Shown here piece after piece: positions 54,100-63,059 of a stretch of DNA of 64,000 nt. The notes under the pieces were generated by a model. It was not told where the DNA came from. It saw nothing but the letters and a program-made list of their open reading frames with translations, and ran no database searches. Position 1 is the first letter of the stretch. Every line of letters begins with the position of its first letter. The DNA is taken from NCBI RefSeq assembly GCF_026341125.1, contig NZ_JAPEOR010000001.1, positions 558,001 to 622,000 of the forward strand. The letters run 5' to 3'. The DNA is from Streptomyces sp. NBC_01142. GTDB lineage: Bacteria; Actinomycetota; Actinomycetes; Streptomycetales; Streptomycetaceae. The position numbers and the translations under genes are program-made.

Positions 54100-55728
54100 A
54101 TGTGGCACTCTCGAAGTGCGCAGGTCACCGGCATGATCGTTTCTGCCACGGTGGCCTTCTCACTGACCTTGGCCGGCTGCTCCGCCGGTGACAGCCCGGC
54201 GGCCGCCGGCGGTGGAGTGCAGGAGAACGCGAAGACCCCCACGCCCCCACCCGCCCCCTCCTCGCCCTCACCCTCACGGGTGTACCCACTGTCGAGGGCG
54301 CCCGCCACCATCCCCTTCGTACGTACGCACGAGGCGGCCCGCGGACCGGGCTGGATCCCGGGGCGCGACAGTGCGGTCGTCGTCCCCAAGGGCAGCGAGG
54401 CGCTCGCCGACGAGGGCCGCCTCATAGCCCGTGAGCTGAAGCTCGGCTACCGGGGCGCGGTCCCCGCCCGTGCCGGCGATGTCGAGCTGGCCCTCGCGTC
54501 GACACGGCAGGGCGAGCCCGAGTCGTACACCGTCACCACCCGGGACCGCCGGGTCAGGATCAGCGGCGGGGACGAGGCCGGGGTCTTCTACGGCACGCGG
54601 ACGCTGAAGCAGGCGGTGCGGTCCGGGGGTGCGATGCCGGAGGGTGTCGTACGGGACGAGCCGGACCGGCCCCAGCGCGGACTGATGCTCGACATTGCGC
54701 GCAAGCACTTCACCGCGGGGTGGATAGAGGACCGGCTGCGCGAGATGGCCGACCTCAAGCTCAACCAGCTGGGCCTGCACTTCTCCGACGACCAGGGGTT
54801 CCGTATCGCCTCGGACTCGCACCCCGAGGTCGTCTCGCGCCAGCACCTGACCAAGGACGAGGTCCGCCGGATCGTGGCGCTCGCGGGCCGGCTGCACATC
54901 GCGGTCGTCCCGGAGATCGACTCGCCCGGCCACCTGGGCGCGGTGATCGCAGCGCATCCTCAGCTCCAGCTCCGTAACGCGGCCGGCGCGCCCACGCGCG
55001 GGGCGATCGACATCGCGCAGCCCGAGTCGGCGCGGATCGTGGACGATCTGCTGCGCGAGTACGCGGATCTGTTCACCGACCCCCGGATCCCGCAGGCGTA
55101 CTGGCATCTCGGCGGCGACGAGTACCAGGCGCTGGTCGTGCAGAACCCGGAGGCGTCCTACCCGGCGCTGGCCGCCGCGGCCCGCCAGAAGTACGGCCCC
55201 CGGGCGAGGGTCCAGGATCTGGCGACGGGCTGGGTGAACGACCGCGCGGCGGTGGTGCGCCCCCAGGGCAAGAAGCTCAAGGCCTGGAACGACGGCTTCT
55301 TCCGGGGCGGCGTGGTCGCCGCGGACAAGGATCTCGAGGTCGAGTACTGGACGGGCAAGGAGTTCGGGGCACGGCAGCCGGAGGAGTATCTGCGCGAGGG
55401 CAGGAAGCTGGTCAACGTCAACGACGAGTACCTCTATTACGTCCTCGGTGAGCCGAACGAATTCCGATACCCCACCGGCCGTCGGATCTACCAGGAGTGG
55501 ACCCCCCTGGTGGTGCGCGGTAGCAAGCCGGTGGCCGAGCGCTACTCGGAGCTGATCCTGGGCGGCCGCTTCGCTGTCTGGTGCGACCTGGCGAACTCCC
55601 AGACCCAGGACCAGATCGCGCGTGGCATCAGGCTGCCGCTGCGGGCGACGTCCCAGAAACTGTGGGACCCGCGGACCCCGGCCCGGGACTGGCAGAGCTT
55701 CGTGGAGCTGTCGAGAACGCTCGGCTGA
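54100..55728 (+). CDS. GH20 beta-N-acetylhexosaminidase lipoprotein
   Basis: 542 residues. Lipoprotein signal with Cys27 (SLTLAGCSAGDS), then a Pro/Thr/Ser linker, a GH20b N-terminal domain (about 75-190) and the catalytic barrel with D340-E341 in WHLGGDEYQ. It removes terminal GlcNAc/GalNAc from chitin- or peptidoglycan-type oligosaccharides outside the cell. ATG 54100 is fixed by AGGAGGT and the clean signal peptide; the in-frame GTG at 53998 is rejected. Confidence 0.95.
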   Translation: MWHSRSAQVTGMIVSATVAFSLTLAGCSAGDSPAAAGGGVQENAKTPTPPPAPSSPSPSRVYPLSRAPATIPFVRTHEAARGPGWIPGRDSAVVVPKGSEALADEGRLIARELKLGYRGAVPARAGDVELALASTRQGEPESYTVTTRDRRVRISGGDEAGVFYGTRTLKQAVRSGGAMPEGVVRDEPDRPQRGLMLDIARKHFTAGWIEDRLREMADLKLNQLGLHFSDDQGFRIASDSHPEVVSRQHLTKDEVRRIVALAGRLHIAVVPEIDSPGHLGAVIAAHPQLQLRNAAGAPTRGAIDIAQPESARIVDDLLREYADLFTDPRIPQAYWHLGGDEYQALVVQNPEASYPALAAAARQKYGPRARVQDLATGWVNDRAAVVRPQGKKLKAWNDGFFRGGVVAADKDLEVEYWTGKEFGARQPEEYLREGRKLVNVNDEYLYYVLGEPNEFRYPTGRRIYQEWTPLVVRGSKPVAERYSELILGGRFAVWCDLANSQTQDQIARGIRLPLRATSQKLWDPRTPARDWQSFVELSRTLG

Positions 55729-55899
55729 GCCGAGGCCGGACGGGTTCGAAGCCGCGGATTCCCAACAGGGGTCTCCACAGGCCGAGTTCATGTGCGCAGA
55801 ATGTAACGAGCCGTGGCGCAATGGTGTGCGAGTGGCATGCGGGGGGCACTTCGGGCCAGGTTCGGTCAGGCTGGTGTCACCGGCAGGGGGGAGCGGGAC

Positions 55900-56406
55900 A
55901 TGGGGTTCTCGGGTTACTACGTGGTGGGCAGGAGCGAGCGGCCGCTCGCCGAACAGGACGCGCTGGTGGGCGTACGGGTGAACCTGGCCCTGTATCAGCA
56001 GCGGCCGGACGGCTGGCAGATCTGGCAGCACCCCAGCGAGCCCGATATCGGGGACATGGGTGCGCTCGCCCGGTCGATGGGGTCGCCGGTGCTCTTCGGG
56101 TTTGTGATGGACAGTGCCTGCGTCGCGGTGGAGGCCGCGGCTCCACAGAGCGGATCCTGGTACGCGTGCCTGGCCAGGGAGACGATGGCCGGCTATCTGG
56201 ACGCCAACGGCATGGTGGTCGACGACCTCTTCCTGCCGGCCGAGGACGCGGCGCAGCGGGCCACGGAGTGGGCGGCGGAGGCGGGCACGACACCGGCGGC
56301 CGGGCTGCTGAGGGAAGTACTTTGCGCCAATCGGCCCACGCCCCTTGCTGAGGAACTATTCTTCCGATTCCTTGGGGGGCTGGGAATTCCGGGCCTGCCG
56401 GAGTGA
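55900..56406 (+). CDS. Conserved hypothetical protein
   Basis: 168 residues, acidic, soluble. Begins MGFSGYYVVGRSERPLAEQD. AGGGGGGAGCGGGAC precedes the ATG, a strong ribosome site. No motif that I recognise. It has no membrane segment. A second unknown gene follows after 60 bases and may be co-transcribed. Confidence 0.82.
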   Translation: MGFSGYYVVGRSERPLAEQDALVGVRVNLALYQQRPDGWQIWQHPSEPDIGDMGALARSMGSPVLFGFVMDSACVAVEAAAPQSGSWYACLARETMAGYLDANGMVVDDLFLPAEDAAQRATEWAAEAGTTPAAGLLREVLCANRPTPLAEELFFRFLGGLGIPGLPE

Positions 56407-56466
56407 CGCATTTGAGCCATGAGGCGCAGTAAGAGGAAGTACTGCGTCCGCGATGGGAGGCGTCCA

Positions 56467-57036
56467 ATGGCGTCGAAGAGCCTGACGGAACTGATCGCTC
56501 AGGCGGATCAGCGGGGCCTGGCCGCGAGCGGACTCGCGTGTCTGGACCGCTGCCTGCCGCTGCTCGCGTCCGAGGCGGACGCCCTGCGTCCGCTGTGGGC
56601 GGGGCTGGTGGACGGCGAGGAGGACTGGTCGGGAAGGCTCGCGGCGGCCAGGGAGGCCATGGAGGGCGCGGACGCCGCGGACGAAGCGGCCGTTCTCGTA
56701 CGGCAGATGCTGGGCGCCGCACCCTCCGAATGGGAGGTGGCCCCGCTGCGGCAGTGGGCCGACGAGTGCTCCGTGGCCGCGCTCGAACTCCACCACCGCT
56801 TCGACGGCGGCACCGGCGCAGACGCGGCGGAGCTGCTCAAGCGCTGCCGCGAGAGCGAGCCGGACTGCGCCGGTCCGCTGGTCACCGGTGAACTCCGCCG
56901 GCAGATCCAGATCCTGGAGATCCTGGCGGAGGCGGACGTGCAGAGCGGTGGTCTGCGTGCCGCGCTGGATGTGTCGACCGAGGGGCAGCGGGTGCTGCGT
57001 GCGGCCCTCTCGCGCCGCGCGCGCGTCAAGAAGTGA
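56467..57036 (+). CDS. Conserved hypothetical protein
   Basis: 189 residues, helix-rich and acidic: SKSLTELIAQADQRGLAASG, then LDRCLPLLASEADALRPLWA and ELLKRCRESEPDCAGPLVTG. The C-terminal end is basic (SRRARVKK). GGGAGG lies six bases before the ATG. A longer in-frame start at 56419 adds a basic N-terminus (MRRSKRKYC) without support. Function unknown. Confidence 0.82.
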   Translation: MASKSLTELIAQADQRGLAASGLACLDRCLPLLASEADALRPLWAGLVDGEEDWSGRLAAAREAMEGADAADEAAVLVRQMLGAAPSEWEVAPLRQWADECSVAALELHHRFDGGTGADAAELLKRCRESEPDCAGPLVTGELRRQIQILEILAEADVQSGGLRAALDVSTEGQRVLRAALSRRARVKK

Positions 57037-57067
57037 CGTGCGGGCGCTGAGTGCCGACGCGCGGGGC

Positions 57068-57150
57068 GGGCACTCGGGCTCGGGCGGGCACTCGGGCTCG
57101 GGTGTGCACTCGCGCTCGGGGTGGGCTCCGCACCCTGGGCTCCGCACCCT
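57068..57150. repeat. Two adjacent short tandem repeats
   Basis: First array: CACTCGGGCTCGGG at 57071, 57089 and 57107 (the last with one change), period 18. Second array: GGGCTCCGCACCCT twice in tandem, 57123-57136 and 57137-57150, exact. Both lie in non-coding DNA. Confidence 0.85.
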
Positions 57151-57192
57151 GGCCGAGGATGGGTTCTGTGGGTGAGTTCTGCGGGTGGAAGG

Positions 57193-57234
57193 ACGACCGG
57201 GGCCGCCACCCCCCACAGGAGAGGCCCCGGTCGT
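57193..57234 (+). terminator. Terminator-like hairpin downstream of the hypothetical gene
   Basis: Perfect 12-bp inverted repeat ACGACCGGGGCC (57193-57204) with 57223-57234, loop of 18 bases, about 160 bases past the stop at 57036. Confidence 0.6.
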
Positions 57235-57396
57235 CGTTCGCCGGGGCCGCAGTGCCGCCCCGTACCTCTTTCAGCGCCGTGCGTGCGTTTTCTGTCACAC
57301 CCCGCAGTGGCGGCAAGTTGTTGCAGGTTGTACGAGGCAATGGACGTGACCCCCAAGAAGGACGTAGCGTGCTGATTCGCGCAGGGCGGCGCGGCA

Positions 57397-58203
57397 GTGG
57401 TGACCAGCTGCGATTCGGAACAGGTTGAGGTAGTGCTGGGGGACGACGCGGAGCTGACCGCCGCGGTGCTCGCGGCACAGGACGGGGACGAAAGTGCCTT
57501 CCGTACTGTGTACCGCGCTGTGCACCCGCGGCTGCTCGGCTATGTACGCACTCTTGTCGGCGAGCCGGAGGCCGAGGACGTCACATCCGAGGCCTGGCTG
57601 CAGATAGCCCGCGACCTCGACCGGTTCAGCGGCGACGCGGATCGTTTCCGGGGCTGGGCCGCACGGATAGCACGCAATCGTGCCCTCGACCACATACGGA
57701 TGCGCGGCCGCCGGCCCGCCGTCGGCGGGGACGAGAGCGAACTGACCGGCAGGCCCGCCGAGTCGGACACCGCTGACGAGGCCATGGAGTCCCTGTCCAC
57801 CGGCAGCACCATGGCCCTCATCGCGCAGTTGCCGCAGGACCAGGCAGAGGCCGTCGTACTGCGTGTCGTGGTCGGCCTCGACGCCAAGAGCGCGGCCAAG
57901 ACGCTGGGCAAGCGGCCCGGTGCCGTACGGACCGCGGCCCACCGTGGACTGAAGCGGCTGGCCGAGCTGCTGGGTACCGAAGGCGCGTACGGTGCGTACG
58001 GCGCGGACGACGCGGCGGCCCTGTCGGAGGGCCTGTCGGAGGGCCTGGACGATGCCGGCCCGGACGATGTGTGCACGGACGCAAACCCCACGGATCGCGG
58101 GCCGGATCTCGGTGCCGTACCGCCGCAGCGCGGCCCCAGGCCGGGCGCGACGGCTCCCGCCGGTGTGACGCATTCACGCCTGCGGACGCAGAAGGACATG
58201 TGA
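57397..58203 (+). CDS. ECF-type RNA polymerase sigma factor
   Basis: 268 residues. Region 2 at about 30-95 (FRTVYRAVHPRLLGYVRTLV, then EDVTSEAWLQIARDLDRFSG) and region 4 at about 135-190 (LPQDQAEAVVLRVVVGLDAK, then KRPGAVRTAAHRGLKRLAEL). A disordered about 80-residue tail follows. Start GTG 57397 or the later GTG 57433 (beginning VLGDDAELTAAVLAAQ); the latter gives the family-typical start. The stop overlaps the next gene's ATG (TGATG), so the putative partner protein is coupled. Confidence 0.92.
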   Translation: MVTSCDSEQVEVVLGDDAELTAAVLAAQDGDESAFRTVYRAVHPRLLGYVRTLVGEPEAEDVTSEAWLQIARDLDRFSGDADRFRGWAARIARNRALDHIRMRGRRPAVGGDESELTGRPAESDTADEAMESLSTGSTMALIAQLPQDQAEAVVLRVVVGLDAKSAAKTLGKRPGAVRTAAHRGLKRLAELLGTEGAYGAYGADDAAALSEGLSEGLDDAGPDDVCTDANPTDRGPDLGAVPPQRGPRPGATAPAGVTHSRLRTQKDM

Positions 58204-59231
58204 TGGCCGACGAGCGGTACGAGTGGCTCGACAAGGAAGCGGCGGAGCGACTGCTGCGCGGTGAACCTGTCGAGGCCGCTGACGAACACGCCCGTCGCCA
58301 GGCCGCGCAGCTCTCCCGCGCACTGCACCGCGCGGGCCGGGCCAGGTTCGAGGACGACGGCGAGATGCCCGGCGAGGCCGCCGCGATGGCCGCCTTCCGC
58401 AAGGCCAGGGCGGACAGCGCCGCACCCGCGGGCGACGCCCTCGGAACGGTACGCCTGGCCGGCCGCCCCGTACGCACCCTGCGCTTCGGCCGTCCGGTGC
58501 GCTTCGGTATCGCCGCGGCGGTGGCAGGCTGCGCGATCGGCAGCGTGGCGGTCGCCGCGGGTACGGGCGTACTGCCCACCCCCTTCGGCGGCGGCGGCAA
58601 TCCGCTGCCCGCGTCGTCCGTCTCGGCGGCGGCGACCCCGGGGCCGCTCGTCTCCGAGCCGCCCACCGACGGGGGAGCGCTCACTCCCCCGCAGACGCCG
58701 GGCGAAACCGCTGCGCCGCCGGTGACGCCGCCGACGAGCGAGGAGACCGGGACCGAGCCGGGCGGGGAGAGCGGCAGTACGACCGGAGAGCCGAGCGACG
58801 ACCCGGGCTCGCACGAAGGCGGCTCCGACGGGAGCTCCCGCGAGCGGAACCGCGACCTGTTCCGCAAGACGGTCGACGCCTGTCGTGACTACCGCAGTGG
58901 CCGTATCGCCCCGGAGCGCAAGCAGCGGCTGGAAGCGGTGGCCAAGGGACCCGAGCGGGTGGAACGGTTCTGTGACCGGCTGCTGCGCGGTGGCTCCCAG
59001 GGCAGTGGCGCAAGCGGAAGCGACGGCGACGGCAGCGGCGGCCGCGACGAGAACAACGACGACGAGGGCGGCGGCGGAGAGGACGACGGCCGCTCCGACT
59101 CCGACGGCGGCGGGGCGGGCGGGTCGGCCATGCCGCCCGTGTCCTGGCTGCCGGCGCTCGGCGCGCCCGCTGCCGACCGGGGCGAGAGCGTTCCCGGCGC
59201 TTCCCCCAGCAGTCCAGTGCGCCTGTCTTGA
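58203..59231 (+). CDS. Single-pass membrane partner of the ECF sigma factor (anti-sigma-like)
   Basis: 342 residues. A cytosolic N-terminal helix-rich part (ERYEWLDKEAAERLLRGEPV, about 1-95), one membrane segment (FGIAAAVAGCAIGSVAVAAG) and a long Pro/Gly/Ser/Asp-rich outer region. Within it is a short folded-looking stretch (FRKTVDACRDYRSGRIAPER, then FCDRLL) with two Cys. No zinc-binding ZAS motif (HxxxCxxC) is seen, so if it is an anti-sigma factor it is of another class. Coupled to the sigma gene by TGATG. Confidence 0.85.
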   Translation: MADERYEWLDKEAAERLLRGEPVEAADEHARRQAAQLSRALHRAGRARFEDDGEMPGEAAAMAAFRKARADSAAPAGDALGTVRLAGRPVRTLRFGRPVRFGIAAAVAGCAIGSVAVAAGTGVLPTPFGGGGNPLPASSVSAAATPGPLVSEPPTDGGALTPPQTPGETAAPPVTPPTSEETGTEPGGESGSTTGEPSDDPGSHEGGSDGSSRERNRDLFRKTVDACRDYRSGRIAPERKQRLEAVAKGPERVERFCDRLLRGGSQGSGASGSDGDGSGGRDENNDDEGGGGEDDGRSDSDGGGAGGSAMPPVSWLPALGAPAADRGESVPGASPSSPVRLS

Positions 59232-59361
59232 CCTGCGTTTTCTCAACACTGCCGATCAGGTGTGACGTTTTTTGAGCCGGTGACGCAGTAGAGAGTGAGC
59301 CGACTGGTCATCGGCTGCGCCAGAGCCGGGGTTCCCCCCGTACCTACGGCTCGGCGCACAT

Positions 59362-59400
59362 GGCGCGGGCGGGACACGTTCCCCCGGTCCCGCCCGCGCC
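59362..59400. terminator. Bidirectional terminator between the sigma operon and the L,D-transpeptidase
   Basis: Perfect 14-bp inverted repeat GGCGCGGGCGGGAC (59362-59375) with 59387-59400 between two convergent genes. Confidence 0.8.
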
Positions 59401-59434
59401 GCTCTCTCCTTCGATCCCCTCGGCCACGTCGATG

Positions 59435-59472
59435 GTTGCGATCACCAGTAGATGTTGCGATCACCAGTAGAT
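59435..59472. repeat. Perfect 19-bp tandem duplication spanning the L,D-transpeptidase stop
   Basis: GTTGCGATCACCAGTAGAT occurs twice in tandem, 59435-59453 and 59454-59472. The second copy contains the last codons (IYW) and stop of the transpeptidase gene; the first copy is its duplicate just beyond. Confidence 0.92.
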
Positions 59473-60339
59473 GACGACCTTGTCGCCGTTGCCGACCTGC
59501 GCGAAGAGCGAGGCGATCTTCCCCTCGTCGCGGACATTGACGCAGCCGTGCGAGGCGCCGTTGTAGCCCCGGGCCGCGAAGTCCGAGGAGTAGTGCACCG
59601 CCTGGCCGCCGCTGAAGAACATCGCGTACGGCATGGCCGTCTTGTAGATCGTCGAGACATGGTGCCGGGACTTCCAGCCCACGTGGAACGTGCCCTCGCG
59701 GGTCGGGGTGTACTGCGATCCGAAACGCACATCCATCGTCGACAGGACCTTGCCGTCGATCATCCACGAGAGCGTGCGGGTGGTCTTGCTGATGCACAGC
59801 ACCCGGCCCGTCATGCAGCGCGGGTCCGCCTTGCCCGACGGCTTGTTGACGGTCGTGCCGTTCAGCTCGTCGCGCGTCGGCTCCGTCGTCATACCGAGCA
59901 GCTTCTGCCAGGTCACGGTGTCCGTCGCGCCCGTCGTCGGCAGGCCGCGCTTGCCCTGGAAGCCCTTGACGGCGGCGGTCGTCACGGGGCCGTACGTGCC
60001 GCTCGGAGCGCCGTCGAACCAGCCGATCTGCGCCAGCCTGGCCTGCAGCTCGCGTACCTGACCGCCCTTCGAACCGCTCTCCATCACGATGGTGGGCGCA
60101 GGAGCCGGTGCAGGAGTTTCGGCGGACGTGCCGGGCGTCGGCTTCCCGGCCGGCTTCCGGGACGGCGTGGCCGCATCGGACGGGGACGGCGTGGCCGCGC
60201 CCCCCGCGGGCGAGGCGGTGCCCGGTTTGGCGTCGGTCTTCTTCGGGGGGCCGGTCACCGCCTGCGCGGTACAGCCGGCCGTCACGGCCAGCACGGCCGC
60301 CGCTGTGAGTGATCTGCGTATGGCGGAATTCCGAAGCAT
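59461..60339 (-). CDS. L,D-transpeptidase lipoprotein with peptidoglycan-binding domain
   Basis: 292 residues. Lipoprotein signal with Cys23 (LAVTAGCTAQ), a Pro/Thr/Ala wall-spanning linker (about 30-85), a PG_binding_1 domain (GGQVRELQARLAQIGWFDGA, about 90-150) and a YkuD catalytic domain with H264-G-C266 in ASHGCVNVRD. It forms 3-3 cross-links in peptidoglycan outside the membrane. A 14-bp palindrome lies 23 bases before the ATG. The stop lies in a 19-base tandem duplication. Confidence 0.95.
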   Translation of the reverse strand: MLRNSAIRRSLTAAAVLAVTAGCTAQAVTGPPKKTDAKPGTASPAGGAATPSPSDAATPSRKPAGKPTPGTSAETPAPAPAPTIVMESGSKGGQVRELQARLAQIGWFDGAPSGTYGPVTTAAVKGFQGKRGLPTTGATDTVTWQKLLGMTTEPTRDELNGTTVNKPSGKADPRCMTGRVLCISKTTRTLSWMIDGKVLSTMDVRFGSQYTPTREGTFHVGWKSRHHVSTIYKTAMPYAMFFSGGQAVHYSSDFAARGYNGASHGCVNVRDEGKIASLFAQVGNGDKVVIYW

Positions 60340-60361
60340 CTTCGCCCCCCTGAATCTTCTG

Positions 60362-60375
60362 TGTCCCTAGGGACA
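60362..60375. promoter_or_regulatory. Palindrome upstream of the L,D-transpeptidase gene
   Basis: TGTCCCTAGGGACA, a perfect 14-bp palindrome 23 bases before the ATG at 60339. A candidate operator or a small hairpin in the leader. Confidence 0.5.
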
Positions 60376-60543
60376 GATTCCCGCTCTGCCCGGTTGCGCA
60401 ATCCCGCGCATTATGAGGAACAAGCGAGCAAAGGGCTGTGAGCAAGGTCCCAGTGAGCGGGACTCCACCCGCCTGGCGGCCGCCGATACAGTCCCTCGCG
60501 AGGTTTGTTACCAGTCAGTAGATCTAGTGGGAGGCACACACTC

Positions 60544-62124
<1,581 letters not shown>

Positions 62125-62134
62125 GCCGCCGACT

Positions 62135-62290
62135 CGGCCTGGCCCGGCTCAGCCTGGCCCGGGTCGGCCCGGCCTGGTTCCGCCTGGCCTGGTTCCGCCT
62201 GGCCTGGTTCGACCCGGCTCGGCTCGGTTCGCCCCGGCTCGTTGCCGCGTGGCCCGGCTGCAAGCCCGGCCCCGGCCGGCCCCGAGCCCG
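62135..62290. repeat. Imperfect short tandem repeats
   Basis: Repeated GGCCTGGTTCCGCCT and CCCGGCTCGG-like units between the mutase and LysE genes. The minus-strand reading gives QAEPG repeats, but without start or ribosome site. Confidence 0.65.
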
Positions 62291-62367
62291 GGCCGGCTCG
62301 TTGCGGCTGTCGGCGGGTCGTGACGCGGTTCGTCGGAATCTTTCCTTCCGCGATGCGAAACGCCACG

Positions 62368-62399
62368 GCGGAGTGTCGTACCTCTGTGCGACACTCCGC
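62368..62399 (+). promoter_or_regulatory. Inverted repeat just ahead of the LysE-family start
   Basis: GCGGAGTGTCG (62368-62378) with CGACACTCCGC (62389-62399), ending three bases before the ATG at 62403. It could be an operator, or a leader hairpin that hides the start. Confidence 0.5.
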
Positions 62400-62402
62400 A
62401 TC

Positions 62403-63059
62403 ATGCTGGGCGTTACCGATCTTCCGACCTATCTCGCAGGCCTTGTCCTGATCATTCTGCTGCCGGGGCCGAACTCGCTGTACGTGCTCTCTGTCGCCGC
62501 CCGCCGAGGCGTGCGCACGGGCTATACCGCAGCCGCCGGTGTGTGGTGCGGCGACACAGTGCTGATGGTGCTCTCCGCCGCGGGCGTCGCCTCGCTGCTC
62601 CAGGCCAACGCGCTGCTCTTCGGGATCGTGAAGTTCGCGGGCGCCGGGTATCTGACCTGGCTGGCGATCGGGATGCTGCGCGCGGCGTGGTCGCTGTGGC
62701 GCAGCCGCAAGGAGCTGACGGGCGAACAGGCCGCTGCCCCGGCCGACGGGTCCGGCGCCGAGCGGCCTTTCCGCAGGGCCTTTGTGATCAGCCTGTTCAA
62801 CCCCAAGGCGATCCTCTTCTTCATCGCCTTCTTCGTGCAGTTCGTCGACCCGGCGTACGCCTATCCGGCGCTGTCCTTCGTGGTGCTCGGCGCGCTCGCC
62901 CAGCTGGCGAGCTTCCTCTATCTGACCCTGCTGATCTTCACCGGCACCCATCTGGCGTCCGCCTTCCGCCGTCGCAAGCGCCTCTCGGCGGGCGTGACGT
63001 CGGCGGCCGGTGCGCTCTTCCTCGGCTTCGCGGTGAAGCTCTCGCTCAGCAGCACCTGA
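62403..63059 (+). CDS. LysE/LeuE-family amino acid exporter
   Basis: 218 residues with six hydrophobic helices. The family start TYLAGLVLIILLPGPNSLYV contains the PGPN signature, and FVISLFNPKAILFFIAFFVQ the second block. Likely exports leucine or another amino acid. ATG 62403 is preceded by an inverted repeat rather than a clear ribosome site. The last 14 bases overlap the convergent monooxygenase gene. Confidence 0.93.
   Translation: MLGVTDLPTYLAGLVLIILLPGPNSLYVLSVAARRGVRTGYTAAAGVWCGDTVLMVLSAAGVASLLQANALLFGIVKFAGAGYLTWLAIGMLRAAWSLWRSRKELTGEQAAAPADGSGAERPFRRAFVISLFNPKAILFFIAFFVQFVDPAYAYPALSFVVLGALAQLASFLYLTLLIFTGTHLASAFRRRKRLSAGVTSAAGALFLGFAVKLSLSST

Larger units (their letters stand above)
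57037..57396. other. Repeat-bearing intergenic region before the ECF sigma gene
   Basis: 360 bases. Three 18-base-period copies of CACTCGGGCTCGGG (starting 57071, 57089, 57107) are followed by a tandem GGGCTCCGCACCCT (57123-57150). Then a hairpin (57193-57234) and, from about 57290, the presumed promoter of the sigma gene. No gene seen. Confidence 0.65.
62125..62402. other. Repeat-rich intergenic region before the LysE gene
   Basis: About 278 bases. From 62135 to 62290 it consists of imperfect CTGGCCCGG/CTGGTTCCG-type units ten to fifteen bases long. A perfect 11-bp inverted repeat lies at 62368-62399. No gene. Confidence 0.6.

Noticed and set aside
60340..60543. Possible cobalamin riboswitch before the mutase gene
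   Set aside because: No B12-box-like sequence; only a five-base-pair GTCCC/GGGAC hairpin is present.
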